This document shows, one piece after another, positions 9,701 to 18,610 of a stretch of DNA of 64,000 nt; position 1 is the stretch's first letter, and each line of letters starts with the position of its first letter. The stretch is from contig NC_009523.1 in assembly GCF_000016665.1 (NCBI RefSeq), forward strand, positions 1,240,001 through 1,304,000, given 5' to 3'. The notes below the pieces were generated by a model. The model was not told where the DNA came from and made no database searches. It was given only the letters and a program-made list of their open reading frames with translations. The stretch is from Roseiflexus sp. RS-1. Lineage in GTDB: Bacteria; Chloroflexota; Chloroflexia; Chloroflexales; Roseiflexaceae. The translations under genes and the position numbers were made by a program.

Positions 9701-10583
9701 CGACCTGCCAAGTCATGCTCCAGGCGTGGATTGGAACTGTGACGGCACTATCCAAACCGCGACGGTGAGCCATAACATCAACGGTGACGGCATCGAGGGT
9801 ATGTGGGGTACAGGACCCGCGAACGAAATCCTGACCAGCCCCGACGACTGGCGCGGCCTGCCCTACGGTCCCGGCAGCGGGTGCTGGATCGTGCGCGATA
9901 GCAGCGAAGCAATCCGGCGCGTGATGCCCGATGCTTACCGCAATGCGATCGGTCGAAGCGACTGCCGTATCGCGCCAGCGGCCGGAATGAGCGCACTCAA
10001 TGCTGAGGCGTCGCTTTTGCCGGAACAACCATCGGCAGCCGGTGCGCCGCTCAACGTTTATCCACCTGAACCGATCGAAGAAAACGATATATCGTTGCCG
10101 CCAATACCGAACCTGGAGCAATGCAACGGCGTGAACGACGACGGCGACGATCAGATCGACGAGGGCTGCCTGGACACCGACCGCGACGGCATCGCCGACG
10201 CGATCGACTCGTGCCCGCAGACGCCGAACCCCGACCAGGCCGACGCCAACGCGAATTACCTTGGCGACGCCTGCGAGCGGCCGACGCTGGCATCGCTGAC
10301 GCTGACGCCTGCGCCAGGTAACAATGCGCTGGCGTGGAGCGGCACGGCGACCGACGTGCTGGGCTACAACGTCTATCGCCAGTGTGAAGGGGAAGATACA
10401 CCAGCGCTGCTGGGTGGAGATTTTCCCACCACGACGGCGCAGAGCTATACCGACGCGACCGCTGGTGCGGCGAAGTGTCAATACATTGTGCGCGTCCTCA
10501 ATCGCAATGGCGTTGAGACCGATGAGCGCATTGTAGGTAGTCTGCCGATGAAGGTATTCATACCACTGCTGCTGAAGCAGTGA
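6786..10583 (+). CDS. Secreted LamG / metzincin-like metallopeptidase with thrombospondin-3 type repeats
   Basis: A 1265-aa exported protein. Residues 1-32 are a Sec signal peptide (MRRALARIGLILGIALIVLS). About 40-190 is a LamG/concanavalin-like jelly roll (GSGYLQVPNAPALNPSGGLT, YVNGNLD, HLADVRLWGVARG). The middle has Ig/cadherin-like beta repeats. A Ca-binding TSP3 segment (DTDQDGIVDDLE) begins near 638. HELGHNLGLGH at 823-833 is the zinc site HExxHxxxxxH; SVMNY with M868 fits the metzincin Met-turn. A second Asp-rich segment (NGVNDDGDDQIDEG, DTDRDGIADAIDSCP) lies near 1120-1160, then a fibronectin-like domain. The C terminus VFIPLLLKQ resembles the short xPLxx tails I associate with secreted Chloroflexota proteins. 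It is probably surface-bound; its substrate is unknown. Confidence 0.85.
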   Translation: MRRALARIGLILGIALIVLSSVPPSRSTMAESASPTAVTNTLYLSGSGYLQVPNAPALNPSGGLTVEAWVRRIDTSTSCQTIVGKGYQTGFWLGICGNKLRFYSNGSLSWFDGATAFVSGEWTHVAATFDGTTRRLYVNGNLDAESVRVSPLPVNAQPLRIGADVGDIFSTYPFVGHLADVRLWGVARGRDEIRRDMVRLFEAPETGLIAAWHLEGTSADIFGNHNATGVGTYAFNDPAAPSTTHHPIKVPRLFVAPMVDGWCGSGEYGSGALRLRLPMWLDGVSYPPSPVWVNIGATSSNVYVCMERVEVGTSAMVVYLDPNNGGDAWAQADDRAFIVRADRTSQCRQGDGSGGYVNASSCDYQAVLPSSFEFEKSAEFRFPRSLLTGSPALFRLAFAHQGVGGTAGSDRVWPLGAAQNSPATWLTFVINDIDLPRSDSGNPTVSVRHSPDVVRRGTTVSFTATASDDVDIQSIDIIVGGIARRTCDFAGTNDRNGACTFSMTFRELGRQYYSARVVDHRGRIGFAPMSSFLVQVDGRAPVITIDHSPRRPAIGASVTINATATDPSGVRSITINSPSVRRCTFDGTRTTETCTVTVAPGGRRIVGYSASAIDSEGLSAYTSGVSILFGNTPTATRPDTDQDGIVDDLERLLGTRPDNPDTDRDALPDGWEVIGLDFGSEFVNLPALGANPLRKDIFVQYDYERGAKVEPETWPYVIELFRRHGITLHLTENERPRSFVPGRGAIGAEQAAATIDPATGQYYFPPKLSWTHHYIYSRYFPGRSGAWHHVTIDMRQCPEDVFDPDAPGCFDRPIWDQIYRIVHELGHNLGLGHGGRTGSGRQTRIGDIVYYEGAWNNTNMKPNYISVMNYRYNASHLCYREDTNQWFAATDFQSGSRFDLNEARLQENRIYELPRNVQCATADSAFVPVFEYSCTDPMGQRWIVLSDGRRTLGRQRGGQTRADTPDSDWQFTDLPSHAPGVDWNCDGTIQTATVSHNINGDGIEGMWGTGPANEILTSPDDWRGLPYGPGSGCWIVRDSSEAIRRVMPDAYRNAIGRSDCRIAPAAGMSALNAEASLLPEQPSAAGAPLNVYPPEPIEENDISLPPIPNLEQCNGVNDDGDDQIDEGCLDTDRDGIADAIDSCPQTPNPDQADANANYLGDACERPTLASLTLTPAPGNNALAWSGTATDVLGYNVYRQCEGEDTPALLGGDFPTTTAQSYTDATAGAAKCQYIVRVLNRNGVETDERIVGSLPMKVFIPLLLKQ

Positions 10584-10618
10584 GGCTATTGAATCCACCT
10601 CGATGCGCCGATGCGTGA

Positions 10619-10843
10619 TCACACATCGGCGTCGTCAACGCAACAACCACAAGCTGGAGCGCCGAGATACAGATCGAGGTCGCCCGTCTGGGTGGATGGA
10701 ACAAACTGGTGCGTATGCTGGTCGCCCATGATCCGGTCGCGGCGTGGCCGCGTGGCAGCGTGGCGCACGAGCCAGGGCGCTGGGGGTTGACAATGTTGGG
10801 TGAGGTCAGTTACCGGGTGAACCTGCCGCTGGTTGTCAGGTAA
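10619..10843 (+). pseudogene. 3' remnant of a secreted-protein gene
   Basis: Directly after an in-frame stop (TGA 10616-10618) the + frame stays open for 74 codons to a TAA. It reads a protein-like sequence (VVNATTTSWSAEIQIEVARL, then GGWNKLVRMLVAHDP) ending YRVNLPLVVR. There is no plausible start or ribosome site. The LPLVVR end matches the style of tail on the preceding metallopeptidase (IPLLLKQ), so this looks like the C-terminal stub of a deleted neighbour of the same class. Inference from reading quality and tail motif only. Confidence 0.5.
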
Positions 10844-10951
10844 ATGCATGCTCCTGGGGAAGAGGCTCTACCGCGCCTCTTCCCCTACCGGCGCCTTTCG
10901 CAGGCTTTTGTAAGCGCCAACATCCACCGCACCACCACAGGGAGGAAGACA

Positions 10952-11467
10952 ATGAACGTGAGAGTACGCTCCACCAATCGCATCCGAGGTCTCTGGGGCG
11001 ATCCAATCATGCTCGTTATCGGATTGGGCATCCTGTTCCTTGGATTGCAGTGGCGCACCTTCACCCAGAATCAGATCGCCGCGATGTTAACGTCAGAGGG
11101 CAGGGTGGTCGAAGTCATTTCGCGCACCAAAACGTCGGGTGGCGAGCGCAAGACCTACTTCTATCCGGTCGTGGAGTTTCGCACGGCTGACGGGGAGAGT
11201 GTCCGTTTCGAAGGCAGCACGGGCAGCAATCCATCGTCGTACCGTGTCGGCGATACGGTCAGGGTGCGCTACGACCCGCAAACGCCACAGTCGGCGTTGA
11301 TCGATTCGTGGGAACTCTGGTTGCCGTCAGGGATCGTCATCGGGGTGGGCGGCTTTTTTGCGCTGATGGGCATCCTCGCCTTGCTCAACGCACTGGCGGT
11401 TCTGCTGAAATGGGGGGGATTGCTCGGGTTGCTCGGCATCATTCTGCTGCGGCGGAGACGCACGTGA
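10952..11467 (+). CDS. DUF3592 family membrane protein
   Basis: A 171-aa protein. A first transmembrane helix ([16 protein letters not shown]) lies at about 19-36. It is followed by the extracytoplasmic beta domain typical of DUF3592: [55 protein letters not shown] second hydrophobic hairpin ([20 protein letters not shown], then [10 protein letters not shown]) ends in RRRRT. The start is the ATG at 10952, with GGGAGGAAG seven bases upstream; the frame is open upstream to 10844 but that part overlaps nothing credible. The function of the family is unknown. It seems to be a single-gene unit. Confidence 0.85.
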   Translation: MNVRVRSTNRIRGLWGDPIMLVIGLGILFLGLQWRTFTQNQIAAMLTSEGRVVEVISRTKTSGGERKTYFYPVVEFRTADGESVRFEGSTGSNPSSYRVGDTVRVRYDPQTPQSALIDSWELWLPSGIVIGVGGFFALMGILALLNALAVLLKWGGLLGLLGIILLRRRRT

Positions 11468-12102
11468 CACGTTCTTATGCTCGATCTGGATACATCTCGT
11501 ATCTATTCCTGCAGCATCCTGCCTGAATTGCCAGGGTGCGCGGGCTTCCAGCCCGCATCCGGCGCAACCGGCGGGCTGCTCAACCAGGAGGAGGCGATGG
11601 ACGCCACTCCGGCCCGCATGATGATGTAGTTTGCTTCATTCCCGCGCCTTTTGCCCCTCATCCCCCCTGCCCCCTTCTCCCACAAGGGGTTTATGGGCGG
11701 ACAGAACGTTTGAGCAAAGATGCGTTTTCTGGCGTTGCAATGGGCAATCCGCCCTCACCCCCGACCCCTCTCCTGCACTGCGGGAGAGGGGCGAATCTGA
11801 GGCAAGTCTACCGCGTTATGATGCTGTCCGAGGTTTGTATCGCACATATTTTCTGTCCGCCCTTGAACCACAAGGGGAGAAGGGGGAGTTCGGACGTCCT
11901 GATGCCTGAAACGGAGAATGGCAGGCAGGGGCTTCCCCAAAAACCTCCCCCTGTAAGCCTGCGTGCGTCTGATGCAAAGCCCGCCTGCGCGGAACGTGAA
12001 CTCCAACGGTGATCCTCTCGACGAGCAGCTATCGGCTATCGGTTATCGGCTATCGGTTATCGGCTACGATAGGGCGACGGCGCGCTGTAGTGCACCCTGC
12101 TT
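11468..12102. repeat. Repeat-rich intergenic region: R1 copy 3 split by a MITE, and heptamer repeat
   Basis: R1 copy 3 occupies about 11617-11689 and 11878-11963, interrupted by the 178-bp element described separately. Next is a conserved segment (CGGAACGTGAACTCCAACGG, about 11990-12009) that also occurs near 54390-54600 (inverted) and 59105. It is followed by four to five heptamers of the (C/T)TATCGG type at about 12030-12068. No gene is seen. Confidence 0.7.
11690..11867. mobile_element. 178-bp MITE with 17-bp terminal inverted repeats, inserted in R1
   Basis: The left end TTTATGGGCGGACAGAA and right end TTCTGTCCGCCCTTGAA are inverted repeats (14 of 17 matching). They equal the ends of the insertion sequence at 38625-41642. 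The element is flanked by an exact 10-bp direct repeat CCACAAGGGG (11680-11689 and 11868-11877), which is the target-site duplication. Removing it restores an intact R1 palindrome. It carries no transposase and is probably a deletion derivative mobilised in trans. Confidence 0.85.
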
Positions 12103-14082
12103 CTACGCCTGCAACGGTTGCACTTCGACCCGCGCATTCGGGTGGGCGAACAGGCTGTAGGCGAGCCAGGTCGGATCGTCGGGCTGACGGATGGCGTTGC
12201 GCGCCTGCCACATTGCCTCAGCGACGGTGGCAGGGCGATCAGGGTTGAGCAGCGCGGTGTAGAAGACTTCGCTAAAGCGGAAAGCAAACTCGTCGTTGAC
12301 CGACCAGAGCGGCGCGATCATCATGCCCGCACCGGAGCCGACAAACTGCGTGACCCAGCCGGCAGCGCCGCTGAGCGAAGGTTGCTCACGACCGACGTGA
12401 CAGGCGTTCAGGATGATCGCCGGGCGGTGGTTGCGTAGCGCGCTCCGGATGCGCAGACCAGTGATCGCGCTGCTCGCCAGCCACTGGTTGTCATCCAGGC
12501 CGATTGCGCTGCTGTGCAACGCCGATTGAGCGAAGAAGTCGCCGTGGGTGATGACGTGCAGCCAGTCGAAGCCACCCGTTTCGAGCAAAGCGATGACCTC
12601 TGCCTCGGTTGCCCGCTGCGGGCTGCGGTCGGTCAGGCAATAGCGGGCAATCAGGTCGCGCAGCAGTTTGTGTTCTTCAGGGACAGCCTTCAGTTCCGGG
12701 TAGCAGGTAGGCACGACTGCGGCCAGGGTGCGCAGCCGCAGTCGCGGTAGGGGAACCACGCTCTCAGGGCTGTCGGGGCGCTTGAGCAGCCAGCGGGCGA
12801 AGTGGAAGGTCTGGCACCAGAAGTCCTCTTCCCAGCAATCCGGCCCATCGCTGTACGGACGCACCAGCTCCCAGGGGATGTCCGGCTCGTTCGATTGCAC
12901 CAGCAGGCTCCAGCGTTGCCCGGCTGCGATGGCGCTCTGCCACTGGTGGCGCTCGCGGGCATAGTATAGTTTGAGTTCGGGTGGGATCAGGTCATCCCAC
13001 AGTTTGTAGCCCAGATTGCGGATGCGCCGCTCGACCTGTTCGGCAGTCAGGAGCGACGAACCACGCCGTCGGTTAGCGCTGTCGGTACCGCGTTGCAGCA
13101 GGTGTAACTCGTCAAAGAGCGCATTGAGCAGCGCGTCGGGGGGATGGCGCAGCGTCTGTTCGGCGTAGCAGAGCGTAACGTTGTCACGGTGCAGCGTGAA
13201 CTGCATCCGCCCGGCAGGGTCGCGAAAGACGACGAGGGTGAGGTCTGGCGGTGTTACGTCAGCCATGCGCGGACTGACGGGCGTTTTCGGTATTAATGCT
13301 GGCGCAAAGACCGGCTCTACCTCTAGCACCTCAATGGGCGCCACGACCGTGGCGATGAGATTGCCGCGCTGCCAGAACTGGATGGCGATCTCGTGGGGAC
13401 CGGTTTCGCGCGCCTTGAGGTGAAACACGACCGGGGCGCTATCGTCATCCCGCTCGACAATGATTGTTTGTTCGAGCGGACTCAGCGGTTCAAAGCCGGG
13501 CGCATCGATCCGTACTTTGACCTTGCCCTCGAAGACCTCGATAGCCTCGCACGCGACGCTCTCCGGCTGGGGCTGCATCGTCAGCGCAACGGTGACGGTG
13601 ACCCGGCTGTTCACCTGCGCCCGTCGCGGGCAGGAGATGTCGGTGTGGCGGGTAAAGCGCGGCTCGTAGAAGTGTTGATGCACTGTGGCCTGCGCGCCCT
13701 GACCGATGGCAATGCCGGTGCCGGTGATGTTGCCAGTGGTAATGCTCTCGCCGTGGATTGACGCTTCACGTGTCCGAATCTCTTGCCAGGCTGCCGAGAG
13801 TTCAGCGTCAGATGGCATGCCGCGCGTGCTGAAGCGGTTATGTGCCTCGCCAGCGCGCATGGCTTTGCGCATCGTAATCAGCTTCTGGTAGAGATCGGGA
13901 TCGGTATCGAGCAGCAGGTCGGTAATGCGCATAGCGATTTCTGCGCGAGTGTCTTCATCGGCGCTCTGTTGAAACTGATCGACCAGTTGGCGCAGCTCCG
14001 GCAGTAATGCGGGCCAGCGCGCACTGGATGAACATTCGTCCCAAATAGCTGCCAGCGCGGCTATAGTCTCTTCACCGGCCAT
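12103..14082 (-). CDS. CHAT-domain (caspase-like) protease
   Basis: A 659-aa protein. The first 130 residues are helical and may be an effector-associated or death-like adaptor. Then comes a low-complexity linker GNITGTGIAIGQGAQATVHQ, a motif seen in bacterial effector-associated proteins. A beta-sandwich region follows (about 150-280). The C-terminal CHAT peptidase has His513 in LHVITHGDF and Cys561 in ILNACHVGREQ; the later SGAGMMIAPLWSVNDEFAFR is also typical. CHAT proteases are caspase relatives, some of which cleave partner proteins in antiphage responses. The gene starts directly after the stop of the upstream TPR-CHAT gene (TAA then ATG), with GGAG upstream, so the two are probably translationally coupled. 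The substrate is unknown. Confidence 0.85.
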   Translation of the reverse strand: MAGEETIAALAAIWDECSSSARWPALLPELRQLVDQFQQSADEDTRAEIAMRITDLLLDTDPDLYQKLITMRKAMRAGEAHNRFSTRGMPSDAELSAAWQEIRTREASIHGESITTGNITGTGIAIGQGAQATVHQHFYEPRFTRHTDISCPRRAQVNSRVTVTVALTMQPQPESVACEAIEVFEGKVKVRIDAPGFEPLSPLEQTIIVERDDDSAPVVFHLKARETGPHEIAIQFWQRGNLIATVVAPIEVLEVEPVFAPALIPKTPVSPRMADVTPPDLTLVVFRDPAGRMQFTLHRDNVTLCYAEQTLRHPPDALLNALFDELHLLQRGTDSANRRRGSSLLTAEQVERRIRNLGYKLWDDLIPPELKLYYARERHQWQSAIAAGQRWSLLVQSNEPDIPWELVRPYSDGPDCWEEDFWCQTFHFARWLLKRPDSPESVVPLPRLRLRTLAAVVPTCYPELKAVPEEHKLLRDLIARYCLTDRSPQRATEAEVIALLETGGFDWLHVITHGDFFAQSALHSSAIGLDDNQWLASSAITGLRIRSALRNHRPAIILNACHVGREQPSLSGAAGWVTQFVGSGAGMMIAPLWSVNDEFAFRFSEVFYTALLNPDRPATVAEAMWQARNAIRQPDDPTWLAYSLFAHPNARVEVQPLQA

Positions 14083-17000
14083 TTATGCAGCTCCTTCCAT
14101 TGCACCGTTGAACGTAAAGGCGGCCCAACATATTGGGTTGGCGTATGGACGGTTGTTCGGATGATCGAGCATATATTCCTCAGCCAGGGCGCGCCCCACT
14201 TCGATCAGAGCAGACGGCATCCGCACACCTGAAACCTGCACCGATGCCGAGTTATGCTGCCGCACCGCTTTGAGCTGGCGATGCCGCTGAAAATAGTCAA
14301 ACATCTCTTTGTAGGTCAGATCGCGCAGCCACTGTTGCGCCAGGCGCAATGCCCGCACCGGCGGTTGCGGCGCCAGCCCTGCCGCGTCATCGCCGTGCAG
14401 GTGCAGTTCGTAGAAGCGGTGCATCAGCAGCGCCGTGCTGAGGTCGTTGACACTCCAGAGCGTGCCGACGACGGCGGGCACACCGGCTTGCAGAAAGCCG
14501 CCCGGCAGACCGATGCTCTCGTCGGGCAGGCGCCCGAAGTCGGTGATCGCAGTCTGGCAGGCCGAGAGCGCCACCAGACGTAGATTACTCAGTGCTGTGG
14601 TGTCGCCTGCCACCAGGTCGCGCAGCGTAATACGATCACCTGCCGCCAGGTGCAAGGCCGAATCGAGTGGATCGTCGGCGAAACTGCCATGGCAGGAAAA
14701 GTGACCAATGGTGCTCTCACCGAGAGCGGACCAGATTGCGCTACGAGTCGCAGCCTGCTCATAGAACGTTGTCGTCGCCGCCGGTGGCAGCAGATCGCAG
14801 ATACTGTGCAACTCTGCACTGGCATAACGCAGATCGCCGGTAGGATTCCCAACACCAGCCAGCCGCACCCCCTTTGCTGCCCGCCGCTGCTGTTCGCGTT
14901 GCGCAATTGCCAGCACCCGCGCCGACGGCGCATAAGCGACATCAAACTCATCGAGCAGGCTGCGGGAGGAGCCATCAATTCGGTAGGTTGCCGCATGCAG
15001 CGGCAACAGGCTGAGCAGACCGGTGGGGACGAGCGTCACGCCGGTAGCATTCAAGGCGCGGAGCCGTTGTGCCAGCGGCGCGATCAGCCGCTCGCCAAGG
15101 ATCGGCAGCGCCATTGCCAGCGCCGTTTCCAGCATCTTACCACCGAGCAACTGACCCGGCAGATACCCACCTACCACTTCATCGCCTGTGCGCACGAGCA
15201 GGAGGTTTTTCAGATCGTTCTCCGTAAATTCGTCGAGCAGCAGCGCTTCAGGTTCTGCATTGCCATCGGGAACGATCAGCGCCAGACTGCCCTGGGGAGT
15301 GGTGATCAGGTAGACCAGTGGCACGCCGGGTTGGGCGGCTGCCGCGATCTCAGCGTAGGTGGGAGGCCGGAGGAACGCTTCATAGCCGGGAATGGCGCGA
15401 ATGGCTTCAATGGCGGCATCCAGATCGGCGCGGGCAGCGCGGATGCGGTTCGCCAGTTCGGTGAACGACGGTTGCGCTTCGTCCTGGCGATCAGTCGTGG
15501 CGCGGTCGGTGCGCTCCAGACTGCGCACGACCTCCGCTGCCGCACGGTAGCGTTCGTAGATGTCCGGGTATTGGCGTTCGATGATGGAGAGATCGCTGCG
15601 ATCACGGGCCAGCGTCTCGCCGAGACCGCGGGCACGGCCAAGCTCTGCGACCTCAACGGCGCGGCGCAGCGCGCTGGGACGGGCAGCACGGACAAGGGCG
15701 TAGGCGGCAGAGGTGTGCAAGCCACGAGCGGCACTCAGCCACAATTCCTGCTCGCTGCGGCGCAATTGGGCGCGGTGCAACTGTTCAATCGTCTCCAGTC
15801 CAAACCCGAAGGCATACGCTGCTTCTTTCCAATAATGACGCTCGCCGGCCCACCGTCCCCATGACTGGGAAGCGGCTAATGCACTTTCGGGCGCAAGCAG
15901 TTGGCCTTGTTTGCAGGCGAGTGCATACGACCGTCGGGCTTGCTTAAGCTCCTCCAGCCGCCCGCTGCGGGCATAGCGGTCGCGCAGCCCGGTCCCCAGG
16001 TTGTTCAGCCGAGCGGGGCGGTCGGGGGAGTCGGGCGGGGGAGTCGGGCGGGGTGGCATCCAGCGCCTGCTGCCAGGCGGCAATGGCCGCATCCAGGTCC
16101 TCCAGCCGCCCGCTGCGGGCATAGCGGGCGCGCAGCCCGGTCCCCAGGTTGTTCAGCCGAGCGGGGCGGTCGGGGGAGTCGGGCGGGGTGAGCTCGACCG
16201 CCCGTTGCCACAACTCGATAGCGCGATTTAAATCGGCAATGTGACCCACTGACCAATAACGCTGCAAGAAGATAACGCCTGCATCATTCATAGCTGCCAG
16301 TTGAAAGCGTTCCTGGCTACGCGCAAAAGCGGGATCATCGAGCACCCGCTGCCAGGCCGCAGCCGCGGCATCCAACGCGGCACGGTCGCCTGTGCGCCGG
16401 TAGCGCTGCTCGGCTTCCTTGGCTTGCTGCAGATCATTACGGAATCGGGACGGGACATCCACGCCGCTGCCTATGTCCATCGCCTGCGCCGCAGCCTCGA
16501 TCGCCTGCGCCGGCGTCAGCCCGGCCGCCTCAGCCTGCGCCAGCGTCTCGGGCGGTAGCATCTTCGCGGCGAAGGCGCGTGGGATGCCGACCTCGCGGCA
16601 ACGCCGCAGCAGAGACAGGTGTTCCTCGAAGAAGGCGACGGCGCGGGAGTTGCCCACCGTGCGGGCAGCGGCAATGCGCTGCTCGAGCAGCGCCAGCGCC
16701 TCGTCGCTCAGCAGTTCGGGGTGGGCCTGCACTTGCCGGTAACTGTCGATCCAGGTGCGGGCGTTGAGGAAGGCGTCTAAAGCCTGGATCAACGCAGGCG
16801 CGTCGGTCGTCGCGGCGCTCGCTGGCGCTTCATCCGGCGTCTGGTCGGCTGCCAGCAATGCTGCCATTGCCTGCTGCGCTTCTGCCTCGAGCCGGGCGAA
16901 CGCCTCCGGGTCGCGCCGGCGCAGTTCGGCGAGCGCCTGCTGCATCTGGACGGCCAGCTCCTGCAACGCTGCTGCCGGATCGTCGGCCAGCGCCAGCGGC

Positions 17001-17368
17001 AGTATCTGGCGCGGCACGACTGTCAGTCCCTGGCCAAGCCAGGCGTCGTTCCACGCTGCGCCCAGGCGCTGGCGCAGGATGCCGATCAATTCTGCGGCAT
17101 GTTGTTGATCTTGCTCTGTGCTTGTTTGCTGCGCAGGTGCGAAGAGGATGGGCGGCTCGGCGGTGGGGCGGAAGATCAGCAGCGGGGCGTCGAGGGTGCG
17201 GGTCTGGCCACACTGCGGGCATGTCGCAGTATGCAGAGTGCCGTTACGGATCTGTTCAACCAGGTCGGGGCGTTCGTCAGGGGCGACGATCAGCCAGATG
17301 TCGGCGGTGTGTGATGTGCCGCATGCGGGGCAGGTGAGCGTGATCAGTTCGGCATGCGAGATGGGCAT
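14083..17368 (-). pseudogene. CpXC zinc-ribbon / TPR / CHAT protein, split by a 13-bp duplication
   Basis: Two overlapping frames make one protein. The upstream frame starts at ATG 17368: LTCPACGTSH and TCPQCGQT form a CpXC-type zinc ribbon, then helical sequence, then TPR-like units RPARLNNLGTGLRARYARSG. It loses frame near 16045 and stops at 15944. The downstream frame, open from 16122, continues the same TPR unit and ends in a CHAT domain with His478 (GHFSCHGSF) and Cys522 (ALSACQTA), numbered from 16122. At about 16019-16044 GGGGAGTCGGGCG is present twice in tandem; the sister repeat unit near 16164 has it once. Deleting one copy gives a continuous 1090-aa protein. It could be a true pseudogene, a phase-variable gene or a sequence error. 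The stop abuts the start of the next CHAT gene. Confidence 0.8.
16019..16044. repeat. 13-bp tandem duplication causing a frameshift
   Basis: Two adjacent copies of GGGGAGTCGGGCG. Since 13 is not a multiple of three, the TPR-CHAT gene is shifted by one base here. The paralogous TPR unit about 145 bp away has a single copy in otherwise identical context. Confidence 0.85.
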
Positions 17369-18537
17369 AGGTGCAGAGCCTTTCCAGCACGGTAAGACGA
17401 CGACGTGCAACGATATGATTCACTGCCGGTTGTGCGATAACGGGTGCAAGGCAGGCGCCTTGGGTTGCATTGATGTGCCCATGATTCTATAACGATACAT
17501 TATGCACATTGTAGCATGGGTTTCTGAATAGAACGCGGATGGGCGCGGAGGTTGCCTGATGAATAGCCCACGGATGTGCACGGGTGCGACGGATCGGCAC
17601 GGATTACAGCATTTCTCAGATACATTGACATCGTTCATATCTGCCGTGTCGCACGAGACGCCCGCTTCCGGCGGAGAGTAGACTGTTTAATAATCCGCTA
17701 CAGCCCGCGCAGGCGGGCGTCGCCTCGCAGAGCCGAGGGCTTATGGTCTTTGAATAAATAATCCGGTATAGCCCGCGCCGGCGGGCTTTGCCCTGGTTAG
17801 CCGAGGGCTTATGGTCTTTGAATAAATAATTCGGTATAGCCCGCGCCGGCGGGCTTCGCCTTGGCTAGCCGAGGGCTTATGGTCTTTGAAGAAATAATCC
17901 GGTATAGCCCGCGCAGGCGGGCTTTGCCCTGGATAGCCGAGGGCTTCAGCCCCACGGCTAGCGCAGTATAGCGGATTTAATTTTCAATCTCCATGAGCCC
18001 CACGGCGTGCCGTCGCCCTGAAGGGCTCGACGAGCAGGGCAAAGGCCGCTGACGCGGCCTGCTGGCAAGCCCGCGCAGGCGGGCTTCCCGCCTGCCAGCC
18101 GCGACTTCAGTCGCCAGGCGGCGAGCGAAAACACCCTGTCGCACAAGGTTCGTCGTTCCGACACCGAAACAGTCATGCGACCCGGTGTGCTCAGAGCCTA
18201 TCCGAAAAACTGTAACCTTTTCGCCTGTGGCGTGATCGCCGTGCGTGCCGCCGGGTTATTCGGATAGGCTCTAAGTACTCAATCTCCATCAGCCCGCAGT
18301 CTCCGCATGCGGGCGGGGACGCCCGCGCACCCAGGATGCACGGGGTTCACTCATCCTGCCCATCGCGATACATGCTCAATCTTCATCAGCCGCACGACAT
18401 TTCGGTCTCCTTTCCACCACCCAGGGTAGTTCGTCATCACCGCGTGACCGATCAGCAACGGACGGCATGCGCAGGCGTGTCGTAGCACGCACAGGCGGCG
18501 GTTTCTGTATGATCCATGCGGGCATGCTGGTGAATGG
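17369..18537. repeat. Long intergenic repeat cluster (MITE A fragment, MITE B array, MITE C)
   Basis: No gene is seen. At about 17605-17690 is an inverted fragment of MITE A (CAGCATTTCTCAGATA). From 17690 to about 17990 is a direct array of roughly 68-bp units, each with CCCGCGC.GGCGGGC, GCCGAGGGCTTATGG and TCTTTGAATAAATAATCCGG. The array ends in a full MITE B end (GGATTTAATTTTCAATCTCC). 18000-18272 is an inverted copy of the 260-bp unit found at the window end, including MITE C. At 18290-18345 is another dispersed hairpin (GCATGCGGGCGGGGACGCCC) that recurs near 49780 and 50025. Confidence 0.75.
18193..18272 (-). mobile_element. MITE C, solo 80-bp copy
   Basis: Ends AGAGCCTATCCGAA and TTCGGATAGGCTCT form perfect 14-bp terminal inverted repeats. 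The copies at 63226, 63486 and 63746 have the same 80-bp length in the opposite orientation. Here the third base of one end and its partner are A and T, where two of the other copies have C and G, so pairing is kept. Confidence 0.75.
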
Positions 18538-18581
18538 TATAATAGAAAAAATGTTCCATTTTTGTGGAATGTTGCATTCCA
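18538..18581 (+). promoter_or_regulatory. Promoter -10 with overlapping palindromic operator
   Basis: TATAAT at 18538-18543 lies 67 bases before the DUF4365-like gene; the -35 is weak. Immediately downstream are three half-sites of one motif: TTCCA (18554-18558), TGGAATG (18565-18571) and CATTCCA (18575-18581). The last two make a perfect 7-bp inverted repeat with a 3-base spacer. The position just past the expected transcription start fits a repressor operator. The binding protein is unknown; the WYL regulator at the other end of the locus is a candidate by inference. Confidence 0.5.
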
Positions 18582-18610
18582 TGGTGACAGCCGCCTGATG
18601 AGTGATTATA

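Noticed and set aside
14650-15864. 404-codon open frame on the plus strand
   Set aside because: Antisense to the CHAT gene, which has intact catalytic motifs and homology; no ribosome site or recognisable domain.
17690-17990. Direct 68-bp repeats considered as CRISPR
   Set aside because: The whole unit is repeated, including the parts that would be spacers; it matches the dispersed MITE B sequence elsewhere.
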